NCBI GenBank assembly: GCA_900765165.1
Contig: CAAFQR010000202.1
Span: 1 to 23,178, forward strand
From: Veillonellaceae bacterium
Lineage (GTDB): Bacteria > Bacillota > Negativicutes > Veillonellales > Veillonellaceae
Length of the DNA: 23,178 nt
Direction of reading: 5' to 3'
Every line of letters starts with the position of its first letter. Positions within the stretch are counted from its first letter, which is position 1. The notes beneath the pieces are model-generated. The model was not told the origin of the DNA and made no database searches. It saw only the letters and a program-made list of their open reading frames with translations. This document shows, in pieces, positions 1 to 11,300 of this stretch. The position numbers were made by a program, and so were the translations under genes.

Positions 1-140
1 TAGATTTGATTTGATACCTTAATCATAACACAGACGGTATTCACTATGGATTTTTTATGTGTTCAATTTCATCATACAATTAACCAAAAAAATAAATTTT
101 TAAGTTTGTGAAAATACTACCTAACTAGTCAATATTAGAG

Positions 141-146
141 TATAAT
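141..146 (+). promoter_or_regulatory. possible -10 box of the adhesin promoter
   Basis: A perfect TATAAT lies 115 bases before the adhesin start in a very AT-rich stretch. No good -35 hexamer sits 16-18 bases upstream; the 118-123 stretch is TACCTA. Because TATAAT arises easily by chance in such DNA, this is only a candidate. If it is used, the transcript has a leader of about 110 bases that includes the inverted repeat at 186-210. The rest of 1-185 shows no gene. Confidence 0.3.
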
Positions 147-185
147 AAAATGAGAGAAATAGAATACTAACATATATTGTGTGAA

Positions 186-210
186 CTATATCAAGTTGGG
201 GTTGATATAG
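186..210 (+). promoter_or_regulatory. perfect 9-bp inverted repeat in the adhesin leader
   Basis: CTATATCAA (186-194) and TTGATATAG (202-210) are exact reverse complements around the 7-base loop GTTGGGG. The repeat lies 51 bases before the start codon and 34 bases before the ribosome-binding site AAAGGAG (245-251). No T-run follows, so it is not an intrinsic terminator. It could be a dimeric repressor or activator operator, or an RNA hairpin in the untranslated leader. The symmetry is seen directly; the regulatory role is inferred. Confidence 0.5.
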
Positions 211-261
211 AAACTAATCGTCGTGTACTTAATGTGTTTGTAGTAAAGGAGCTAGAACATC

Positions 262-2391
262 ATGAAACCGAATACAGAAGTAGGGACCTTCTCGGTAGGG
301 AGTGTTGTGCGTCGTACTACCGATCCTGTAAGTAACGAATTGGCTCGCCAGAATGCGATGCCAGACCGAGAGAGACATAGAAGAAAGGTTATCGCTAAGC
401 GAATGCTACCGTTGGCTATCTTGTTGAGCCTAGGTAGTGCTTTGGGGGCTGATGTATTCGCAGCCGATAAAACGTATGCAAGGGTAACAAATTCTGTTAA
501 TAATAGCTATAGTCAATTTACATTGGATGATTCCGGTGATGCAATTCCTGTATTGAATTTTAGGACTAATACTGCGAGCGTTATTCTTGGGGCGGCAGGG
601 ATGCAGGATAATACGGCTGGTGGTAGCATAACTATTGACATAAAAACCGGTACAGGTGATTCGACCATAGCTACTGCCTCGGGTTCTACCTTGCAGAACA
701 TAGCTACCATTGGTGACCTACAAAACACATACAATATCTTAAACACCTCTATTAACAATTTAACAGCTAATCAGGTGCACTATGTTAGTGTTAATGTGAA
801 TGGTGGCACCGCTACCACTCTTAATTATAACAATGACGGTGCATCAGGTGATGGCTCTATAGTAATAGGTAAGGGAGTATCTACAACCAAAGCCAATACA
901 ATTCTTATTGGCAGTGATATTGTTAATAATGGTAGTGGTGCTGCAGAATCAAATGTCATTATAGGTTCTGGCATAAAGACGTTAAATACTCTTAGTCAGA
1001 ATTCAGGGCTTATTCTTATTGGCAGTAATACAAATTTTAATCAAACAGCTGTATCGGCTGGTAATAGTAACGTAAAAGATTATGTGCTTATTGGTAATGC
1101 TACGTATGATTATGCCGGAACAACTTATTCAAATGTTGACAACGAATCTACAAAACAAACTAATGGGTTAACACTCATTGGCTCCAACGTATATTCTTCT
1201 ACCGGTAGTGCAGTGGCTATTGGCGCTGCAAAAATTTACGCAAGAAATTCTATCGCTATCGCGTCTAATACTGGTTATCCCGCAGAAGTTCGTGCTGATG
1301 GTGGCTTTGCTGTTGGCAATAATGCAAAAATAGATCAAAAATCCGATGGTGCTGAGGCAATTGGTCGTCAAGCAACTATTGGCTATAATAGCACTGGGGC
1401 TGTGGCAATTGGTGCAGGTAGCTATGTTAGTGGGGCTAACTCTGTAGCTATTGGTGGTGCCGGGAAATATGGAGCACGTGCAGAGGCAGCTGGTGTAGGA
1501 AGTCTGGCATTTAATGGCAGTGAGTATGGTTTCCCTTCATCAGGCAATAAATTAGCCGATGGATCTGTAGCTATTGGTACAGCAGCACATGCGGATAGTA
1601 GTTATTCCATTGCTTTAGGTTATCAAGCGCATACGTATCCCGAAAGCGCTACTGCTATTGGTATGAAGGCTACGGTTAATTCGGGAGCCAATAACTCTAT
1701 AGCTTTTGGCAATAATTCCTCTATTGCTACTAATGCACAGTATTCTATGGCAATGGGGGATACGTCTGCGATTAAGTCGGCCTACTCGATGGCGCAAGGT
1801 TATCAGTCGTTAGTTGATACCAATTCACAAGGATCTATGGTGCAAGGTTATCAGGCCAAGGTTTACGCCAATTCTGTTGGTTCAACGGCTTTTGGGTATC
1901 AAGCGGTCGTAAATACCGGTTCATCAAACTCAATGGCTGTAGGCTATCAGGCAAATATTGGGACGTCTGGTGGTAGCGGGTCCGACAATGCCTTAGCATT
2001 AGGCTATATGGCAAAAGTATTAGACGGCGCAGATTATGGTACAGCCTTAGGCTATAATGCAATTGTTAATGCCGGAGCGACAAAAGGTTTGGCATTGGGT
2101 AGCCAGGCAGTAATTGATGCGAATGCAAGTAATGCAATGGCTATTGGTACACAAGCAGAGGCTTCTAAAGCCGGCGCTATGGCTTTAGGTACCAGTACGC
2201 AAGCTAAGGTATATGGTAGCTTGGCGTTAGGTACTGGCTCTGTTGCCGATAGAGAAGGTTTTTATACGACTGCTCAGGCCGCGACTATTAATGGTAGTGG
2301 CAGTTCGCAGGTTACCGGCTCTGATGATGCTGTTGCGGCGCCTTACAGTAGCGTTAATTTACGAGGCAAAACGGTAGGGCCGTGTCGGTAG
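262..2391 (+). CDS. trimeric autotransporter adhesin, N-terminal fragment (signal peptide and YadA-like head), frameshifted
   Basis: This is the front part (709 aa) of a giant type Vc surface adhesin that continues in 2382-12281. The ATG follows AAAGGAG (245-251) at 10 bases. Residues 1-47 form a long charged leader ending in a basic stretch. A hydrophobic core (about 49-62) and a likely cleavage site after VFA (about 67) complete an extended signal peptide, although the classic ESPR start motif is absent. From about residue 195 to 690 there are more than 20 left-handed-parallel-beta-roll repeats of YadA-head (Hep_Hag) type, such as AVAIGAGSYVSGANSVAIGG. The last correct residues are about GKTVG. 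A missing G then shifts the frame and gives the false end PCR-stop, which holds the only cysteine I found in the adhesin. As it stands the product would be secreted but has no anchor. Its composition is AT-richer than the rest of the gene. Confidence 0.85.
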   Translation: MKPNTEVGTFSVGSVVRRTTDPVSNELARQNAMPDRERHRRKVIAKRMLPLAILLSLGSALGADVFAADKTYARVTNSVNNSYSQFTLDDSGDAIPVLNFRTNTASVILGAAGMQDNTAGGSITIDIKTGTGDSTIATASGSTLQNIATIGDLQNTYNILNTSINNLTANQVHYVSVNVNGGTATTLNYNNDGASGDGSIVIGKGVSTTKANTILIGSDIVNNGSGAAESNVIIGSGIKTLNTLSQNSGLILIGSNTNFNQTAVSAGNSNVKDYVLIGNATYDYAGTTYSNVDNESTKQTNGLTLIGSNVYSSTGSAVAIGAAKIYARNSIAIASNTGYPAEVRADGGFAVGNNAKIDQKSDGAEAIGRQATIGYNSTGAVAIGAGSYVSGANSVAIGGAGKYGARAEAAGVGSLAFNGSEYGFPSSGNKLADGSVAIGTAAHADSSYSIALGYQAHTYPESATAIGMKATVNSGANNSIAFGNNSSIATNAQYSMAMGDTSAIKSAYSMAQGYQSLVDTNSQGSMVQGYQAKVYANSVGSTAFGYQAVVNTGSSNSMAVGYQANIGTSGGSGSDNALALGYMAKVLDGADYGTALGYNAIVNAGATKGLALGSQAVIDANASNAMAIGTQAEASKAGAMALGTSTQAKVYGSLALGTGSVADREGFYTTAQAATINGSGSSQVTGSDDAVAAPYSSVNLRGKTVGPCR
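843..2250 (+). repeat. first YadA-type head repeat block
   Basis: This stretch encodes degenerate repeats of about 14 residues, centred on (S/A)xA(I/L/M)G followed by (N/Y/T)xA. Early copies read as ILIGS or VIIGS; later ones read as AIGTAAHA, ALGYQAHT, AMAIGTQAEA or SLALGTGSVA. In the known YadA and Hia families such repeats form the trimeric head that contacts host or bacterial partners. The DNA of the copies is diverged, so it is not a slippage-prone tandem array. Block borders are approximate. Confidence 0.8.
2371..2391 (+). other. single-base frameshift junction inside the adhesin gene
   Basis: The frame of the head reads GKTVG and then PCR-stop (2389-2391). The frame of the stalk opens exactly here and reads AVSVGSSNALRQIINVGDG, the standard continuation of a YadA-family head into its neck. 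Adding one G to the three-G run 2377-2379 gives GKTVGAVSVGSS with no gap. The lesion is therefore a one-base deletion (or base-call error) in a short G run. No slippery heptamer suggests programmed -1 frameshifting. Confidence 0.85.
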
Positions 2392-5300
2392 GTTCTAGTA
2401 ATGCCTTGCGTCAGATTATCAATGTAGGCGATGGTACGCAGGATACGGATGCGGTTAACCTTCGCCAGTTGAAAGTAGCGGCACAAAATATTTTTAACGG
2501 CGATAATACGTTAGTATCGATTGTCCGTGATGCAACAAAGTCGTTCTCCATTTTAGGCGGTGCTGCGAGTACTAACCTCAGTGATAATAACATCGGTACC
2601 GTAGGTAACAGTACTGATGGGTCACTTACTATTAAATTGGCTAACGATTTAACCGGTCTTAATAGCAGCAACTATGGTGTGATTGGCACCACCGTCGATG
2701 GCGTGACGACGTATTCGCCGTTCACCGGTTTCTTGAGCAATGGTCAGTATTTGTATACGATTAGTGCTACGAATCCTGTATCTACTTCGTCGGATTCCAT
2801 TGCGCAGTACTTTGGCAGCAACCGCGTGAACTACGTGACGACTGTAGATAGTACCGGCGTTCATTTGGGCGGCGTTGTCGATGGCGTTGCTACCGAAAAG
2901 GCTACGTTGGCACTTATTAATCCACAGAATAGTTTGAATCCTAATTCGGTGGATAGCTCTGGGAAGTCTGTTATTTTTACAACGGCCGGTAATGGTGGCA
3001 CTTACGTATCACCGGATACAGAAGATACGAATACGGCAGCAACACAGATTGCCTATGATGGCAGTATTTTTGGTACCCATCCTATTGGGTTATTATTAGG
3101 TACGATGGCAGCCGGTACCAGTACGAATATGGAAGGCTCCACCGGTACTGGGTTTGGTATTTTCCTTGGCTTTAACAATGGTGTATTACCGGAAAATACG
3201 CAACAACCTACTATTTTTGATGGTGTTATGGCTTCTCGTAGCAATGTTAGTGCCCAGACAGCAGGCGGTAGCAGTGCCGTTGTGGTTGGTGCCTATAACA
3301 GCATCAGCGGTAATGGCGGCTTGGCACTGGGGACGTTGAATCGTGTATATGGTAATGAAGGCATTGTTATCGGCAATACGTCCATTGCTAATAGCTACAG
3401 CTCCGTTGGTCGCTATGGTGTTACCTTAGGCTTCAACTTAAAAGCCGGCGAATGGTCACAGGAAAGCGTAGTTATCGGTTCTAACCTGCAGGCTGTAGGT
3501 AAGAGCAACATCATCCTCGGTGGTGGTGAAAATAAATTCTACGGCACCGGCTCCGGTTGGAATGACACCATCGATAGCAGTACGGGCGTATTTACTAGTA
3601 TTGGCAATGTATTTGATGCATCCGGTAATAATCTTAACACCAGCGGCATGCGTTTCTGGGGCGACAACAACATTGTGCTCGGTTCCAAGAACCGTACCGA
3701 AGGCTTTAATACGACTTTTGCAACGAGCGGCGGTTATGCCGGATCGACCGGTAACGGCAGTTATACGCGTATTAAGGATAACTCCGTAGTAGGCTCTAAT
3801 AATACGCTGTATGACTTGTCCTTCACGAACAGTGTGTACGGCTCTAACAATGCTATTGCCAGCGGTACCTATAACATGGTTATCGGCTCGGACAATAAGA
3901 TTCAGGCACAGCTTAACGGCGTGACATTGACCGGGAATACGACGGGCCGTTCCGCTGAAGAAATCGCAGCCATTAAAGCCTTAGGCAATGTACAGCTTGA
4001 TGCGACCACAGGCAAGCCGGTGGGACTTCTCTACGATGATAATAACTCCATCATTGGTTCCCGTAACACTATCGGCTATAACTCGGTGCATAACTTTGTA
4101 GCCGGTGCGGATAACTATACGGCAGAAAATACGCGGTATAACTTCCTGGCAGGTTCGCGTAATGCATCGGGCTATGATTTGACGAATGCGACTACGGTTA
4201 ACTCCATGATTCAGACCGTGTACCCGAATTTGATAGGTTCGCTTACCAGTGATAACGAAGCAAACTTAAAATTAATACAGAATTTTGACTTAACGTCTAT
4301 TTTGCCTGCAGGACAGACGGGGATGAACCTCTTGGCCGGTTCCTTTAACGTAGCCGGCTTGGGCGCTCAGAACAACGTGGTGCAAGGTAGTAATGATATT
4401 TTGCGCAACAACGTTATCGGCAGCTATATTTTAGGCTCTCACGTAGACGCATCGGAAAGTCACTCCGTTTACATGGGCGACCGGTCCGTAGCGACTACAT
4501 CGCCATTAGCTACGACGAGTGGCACCTTTAGTGGTGATATTAGTAGTTTGCCGCAGAACTCTGACACTACGAACCCGGTAGGTTTAAATGACTTAATTAC
4601 TGCTGGTAGTACAGGCCAGACCTCGATTACCATCAACGGTCGCACCTATACCTTTGCCGGTATTGGTAATAACACGAGTGGCCGCAGTGCTACAACCAAC
4701 GAAGTAGGTGTTATCACCGTTGGTCGTATTGTCAATGAAGGCACGGCAGAAAATCCGTCCTATAAATCCTACGGCCGCATTATTCAAAACGTAGCGCCTG
4801 GCCTTGTAGGGGCGAACTCCACTGATGCTGTCAACGGCTCGCAGCTCTATGCTATTTACGATGCTGTTAATGATAGCATTGCCCGTTTGGTTGCCGGCGA
4901 AGAAGGACCGATGGTGTATACCTCGACCGAAGGCGATCGCCTTTATACGTGGAATAACACCAAGTATGACAGTTCCTTGGTAAGCGGTAAGTTCAAACAA
5001 GCCGCTAATGGCCAGTGGTATCCGGTTAGCGCCTTCGATGGCACCCAATTAAAATCGGACTTCTCCGGTTCCAGTGGTTTCACCTTGGCTGAAATTAACA
5101 GCGCTAAGCTTAATGGTCAGACGTTAACGGTTACCGGTACCAATGGTGCTACGGCTACGTCTACGGCATGGGCTGACACCGAAACCGCCATTGTGGCTAA
5201 TAGTGATGCATCGTTGTCCTTGGTAAATGGTGGTAACTCCACTACGGCTTCGGTTGCTTTATATAATGTAGCCGATGCAATTGCTTTGCCGGCGGAAGGT

Positions 5301-8300
5301 ACGACGACGCAGACTCAAGAACAGGTTGCAGTAAGTAAGCTCGTAGCCGGCACGGATCTTAACGATACGGATTTAACTACGCAGCAGCTGTCGCAAGGCA
5401 CGAATTTAAAAGACTTGCAGACGGTGGCCAAAGCAGGCTTGGACTTTGTAGGTGATACAGCACCGGCCGATACAACGCCGGATGATAACACCGACAATGA
5501 CAGTGCTACGGTTCATCGCAACCTGTCGCAGAAACTGACGGTTACCGGCGGCGTTACCAGCCTTGATGAATTGAGCAGTGAAGATAACATTGGCGTTATT
5601 GGCAGTAACAACACTGGCTCCTTGACCTTGCGCTTGGCGAAGGATTTGACGGGCCTTACCAGTGCAACCTTTACCAATGCAACGACTGGTGATAAGAGTA
5701 CCATTAGCGGTGATGGCTTTACCTTCCAAGGGGCTACACCGGCAGCGACCGATGAAAATCCGTCGCCTACCGCACCGGCACCGATTACTATTACGAAGAC
5801 CGGTATTAATGCAGGCGGCACGCTTATTAGCGATGTGAAGAGTGGCTTCAATGGTGCTACTTCCATTACGTCGGCTAACTCGGCTAATGCAGCGACTATG
5901 GGTGATTTGCAGACGGTAGTTAACAACGCTGCTTGGAACATCGGCCAGACGACGAGTACGGTTACTACTAGTGGTACGACGAATACCTATACGAACGTAG
6001 GTAATGTCAACACCGGCGAACGAGTAAGCTTCGATGCCGGTACGGGCACTACGGTAACTGTGTCCAAGACGGCGGCTACGACCGGTACCAATCCGGTTCC
6101 GGAAACGTACAATGTATCCTTTGCGGTAAAAGCAGCTGAATTGGCTCGCAACAGCACGTCCGGTGTTGTGACCAGCTCCGGTGACGTAGCCGGTTATGCG
6201 ACGGCAGCCAATGTGGCAACTATCTTTAACTCCATTAATACGCAGTTTACGAGTGCAACCTTTGGGGTAACGGATAGCGCCAATACCGCGCTTACTAAAA
6301 ATCTGAATAAGACGATTAGCATCATTGGTGCTGATTCGAATATTACAACGGCTGTTACCAATGGGGCCTTGGCGATTAAATTAAACACGCAAACCGTGTT
6401 AGGCGATAACACGGCTGGCACCGGTTCCACTAATGGTGCCTTAGTCGTTAAGAATGCAGGACCTACGGCGTCGACGAATGCAGTAGCTTTGTCGAATGGC
6501 GGCATTATTTTCCGCAATGATGTTATGACCACCAATACCTATGCCGATTATGGCCTTAATGTGGTTAGCGGCACGAAGGTTCCTGGTGACACTACATCGA
6601 ATTCGCCGCGTCTGTCCTTCAATGGTAACCAGCTGGCAACGTTGAAAGATGGTATTAATTTCACAGGCGATGTATTAGCGACTGGCTCTACAGGCACGAA
6701 TCCGTTTACGACGGCGTTAGGGTCCGGCGTATCCATTTTGGGCGGCAATAACGTAGTCGCTAATTTGACGACTAACAACATTGGCGTTGTATCTAACGGT
6801 TCTAACCAGCTGTCGATTCTCTTGGCGAAGGATCTGAAGGATATGAATTCCGTAACCTTCGGCACAAATTCTTCCAGCTATCCGTATTTCTCCATGACCG
6901 CAACGTCGGCGACGAAGACCTATACGCCGGCTGGGGCAACCGATTCGGTAACCTATACGGGGAATGTATTGCAGTTTAAAGGCGCTACTACCAATAATGC
7001 CGATTTGCCGCGTATTTCCGGTATTTATAGTGATACCGTTACTCATACGACCGGTGGCGGCGTTAGCTTTGCTGTTAAAGGCAATAGCGATGTGGTAACC
7101 GTTAAGGAACTTACCGATGCCATTACGAGCAGTACCGACTACAATGGCGCACAGATTCGCAACTTGTTCTTTGGTGTAAGTACCACCAAGGATAACACGA
7201 CCAGTTATGCATCGCGTAATGTATATGGTTCGAGTACGTCTACTGCTGATGCGACGACATACTTTGTACCTATCGTAGGCGATAGCAATATTAACGTAGC
7301 CGTAACGGGTACTAATGTGACCAGCCCGACGAATACTACCGGTGAATTGAGCATTTCCTTAGGCAAGGATTTAGTGCTTGGCAATAACACGGCCAACAAT
7401 GGCGGTAGCATTACGGTTAATGGCGACAATGGCGGCGAATCCATCAAGTTGGATGGGTCTACGCATACGTTGGTTATCAAGGCGCCGCAAGAAGGCGAGA
7501 CGCCGGCTAGCGAATTTACGTTGGATGGTCGCAAAGGGAAGCTTGTATTCGGCGGCGATGAATCTACTGCAACGTTCATTGACTTTGCCAATACGGAAAT
7601 TATCGATGACCTTGGCGGCACGGAATTAAAACGTATTACCATCGGTACGGCACAAAATAGTGCAGCCGTAGCAACCATGGCTGATGGCTTGCATTTTGCC
7701 GGAAACTATGGCGGTAACATTGATCGCTTACTGAATAGCACCATGACTATCGTTGGTCATGCGGACATAACCGGTACCGGTACGAATAATGCGGTAACCG
7801 ATACGGATGTGACGAATGCGACGACGGACAAGAATACCTATGTAGCGGTTGAAAGCTATGATACCGGTAATGTAGAGGGCACTACGCATGCGGCGATTAC
7901 CGATAAGCGCTTGGTGGTTCGCTTGGCGAAGGATTTAACGGATCTTAACACCATTACCTTAGGTGGTCAGACACTAGCGGACAATACGACGGCGTCGACG
8001 GTGAAATTATCCACCTTGGCACCGGTGTCGGTAACGTCTGGCACGACGACTACCTCGTATAGTGCCTTGAAGCTGGGCGATGCTAATGGAGGTCAAGTAT
8101 TACTTCGTAACTTGGCACCAGGTGTTGCTAATAATGATGCTGTAACGGTTCAGCAGTTACGTGATACGGCGTGGAATATTGCCAATGGTATCTCGAATGG
8201 TGGGTCGAACTCCGGTAACGCACCGGTTAATGCGGACGATACGGTTAACTTTGTAAGTGGTACCGGCACGACCGCTACGGTAACGAAGACTACCAACGCT

Positions 8301-11300
8301 GAAACCTTGGTAGATACCTTTGAAGTTAAGTACAATGTAGTAAAAGGCAATATTACGAGCGATGACACCACCGGTGTAGCCAGCACGACGAATACCGGTG
8401 ATACCTTTGCGACCACGTCTAATGTAGTAGAAGCGATTAATACGGCAGTGGCGAAATCGAGTCATCAGTACCAAGGGGACAATAAGGTTAGCAGTACAAG
8501 CAACGATTTAGTGACAGTTAGCCGTTTGCCTGATGAAGTATTAGGTATTAAAGGCGGTGCCACCGGCGCCTTGTCTGATAACAATATTGGTACCGTAGCC
8601 AATGCCGGTGATGGTACGATTACGGTTAAGCTGGCTAAGGATTTAACGGGTCTTAACAGCGCTAGCTATGATACGACGGTTTCCGGTGCAACGTATCGCA
8701 CGATCGTTAGTGGTACTGGCATTTCCGTAGCGCCGGTAACGACGGGCAACGTACAGGATTCGACGAAGCTGGTAACGTTAACGTCGTCCGGTCTTAACAA
8801 TGGTGGCAATACGGCTACGAATATTCAGTCCGCCTTGTCTAGTTACTCCACTACCGATGGTACGGAATCGTCCTATGGTGGTTTGAGCAGCAGCTACTTA
8901 AGTGCTTTGCGCAACTTAAATAGTGCGACGGCTGCTGATGTAGTGAAATTGAATAGTGCCGCTACCTTGCATGACGTACAGGCTGTGGCGAATACGCCAA
9001 TTTATTTCAGCGCCGATAACTATCAAGACACGACGGCTACTACGTTGGCTCGTAAGTTAGGTCAGCAGCTGGCTATTGAAACGGGTCCGTTCAATATGTC
9101 TAAGGACACGGGTACGGCTAATGACTACACCGTAGCACCGTATGACCCGACGAGCAATGATTCGTACAATGACGAAAACATTGCGGCCGCAGTGGTGAAT
9201 GACAGTGACGGCGGCAAGATTCTCATTGGCTTCCGCAATTCCCCGATATTTACCAATATTCGCATCGGTACGATTACGACCGATGCAAATGGTAACCCGG
9301 TAGAAAAGAGTATTGCTATTTCAAATGCAACCGGTACAGCGGCTAACTCGACGCCGGCGTTACAGTTAGGTAGCACAACGAATCCGGTATTAGTGAAGAA
9401 TATTGCTACGCCGGTGGATACAACCGATGCGGCGAATAAAGCCTATGTAGATGCATCGAAGGCGACGGTAACCGGCACCGGTGCGGCGAGGATTACGACT
9501 AGCACGAATGCCGATACGTCGACGAATTATAACGTTCATGTAGATAAGTGGTTAAGCTACACCGACACGAGTGGCAATGAATTGACCCAAGCACCGGATG
9601 GTAAGTATTATACGACGGCTAGTCTTGCCGGCTTGAAGTATGATGCGACTAACCATGTGTGGACGGCTAGCGATGGCAGCGCGTTGGCGAGCCAGCCTAC
9701 GGCGGTTACCGCCGCACAGGCACATCTTACGGTAGTTGGTAATAGTGCGCCGGCGTTGTCTAATGTGGGCCGTGGCTTAATCGTAGAAAACTCTTCGGAA
9801 GCGATTAACGGTTCTCAGTTCAAAGATTTGTCGAATATTTTGGGTCTTACCATTAATTCGGATAAGACGGGCTTTACCGGCACCTTTAATCCTATTGATG
9901 CCGGTGGCAGCACGTTGCCGCCAAGCTCCGTTGTGAATGCTATCTCCCAGTTGACGACGGCTGTTAATAAGGGCCGTGTGTATGCCGGCGACGATTATGT
10001 ACCGGCTAGTGGTCTTGGCTCTACGGCAGCACCGGAACAAAATGCGTTAACTCGCGAATTAGGCGAACGCATTAATTTCAAAGGTGGCGCTGATTTGACG
10101 AAATTGTCCGATGGCAACATTGGCGTTGTTCATAGCGGTACCGATACGCTTTTGATCAAGCTGTCTAGTGAATTAAAAGGCTTGACCAGCAGTCAGTATG
10201 TTGATGCCGATGGTAATATTTTGACCATTACCGGCACTGGCTTGACGGTACAGCGACCGACTCCGTCCGGCGGTTCGGCACCGCAGGCTATTAGCATTAC
10301 GTCCAGCGGTATTAGCGCCGGCGGTACAAAGATTACTAATGTAGCGGCAGGCACATTGTCGCAAACGTCGACGGATGCCGTTAATGGCAGTCAGCTTTAT
10401 GCCTTGCAGCAACAGACCGCAACGGATGTGAAGATTGCGAAGTCTGAAGTAACCGGTACCGGTGGTGCTACGGTGACAAGCAGCATTGGCAGCAACGGCC
10501 AGACGATTTACAATGTTCAGGTTGATCAGACTACCGGCTTTGTCGATGCTAATGGCAACAAGCTGACCAAGTATGGCGATAAATACTATAAGGCAGAAGA
10601 TATTCAGGGTAAAACCTATATCAATGGTAATTGGTACAACAACACGGATTTAGATACTAATGGTCAGCCAAAATCGGATGCGAATCCGACGGCACCGCCG
10701 ACTACGGATATTGCCGGCGTTTCCATGTTGGATGGCAATGGCAATCCGAAGAGCATGACGATTACTAATGTGAAGAGTGCTCTCGATAATGGTGAAAAGC
10801 TAGCGAATGTAACCGATGAAAAGAAACTCAACTCGGCAGCTAACTTGGGTGACGTGAAGAATGCCATTAGTGATGCGGTATCCTCTATTAACACGGATAT
10901 TAGCAATATCAACCAAGGCATTAACATTAAGACCAATGACGGCGAAACGCAGAAGGTTGACTTTGGCGGTACGGTTCAGGTAGTCGATGGCGTGAACACG
11001 AAGGTATCCGGCATTACCACGACGGTTGATGAAAATGGTAAGAGCACGTACACCTATCATATCGACGTGAACGGCATGCCGATGGAATACGTGGATAAAG
11101 ATGGTAATTCGCTAGTGAAGATGGGCGATAACTTCTACAAAGTGTCCGATGTGGAAAACGGCGCACTGAAGCCAAACGCACAGGCAGCTGAACCGGCTGG
11201 TACGCGCCTCGTGAATATGAAGGACGGCAAACCGGCAGCGATTTCCATGGGCAATGTAGCAAGCGCCATTGGCGGTAGCGTTGGCGATGGTACTGTAGGC

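Noticed and set aside
2375..2382. Programmed -1 ribosomal frameshift joining the two adhesin pieces
   Set aside because: The site is not a slippery heptamer: slipping from GGG CCG to AGG GCC breaks most anticodon pairs. I saw no strong hairpin just downstream.
2382..2384. GTG as the true start of a separate second adhesin gene
   Set aside because: No Shine-Dalgarno or signal peptide is present, and the sequence continues a head/neck junction in mid-motif. It is only where the shifted frame opens.
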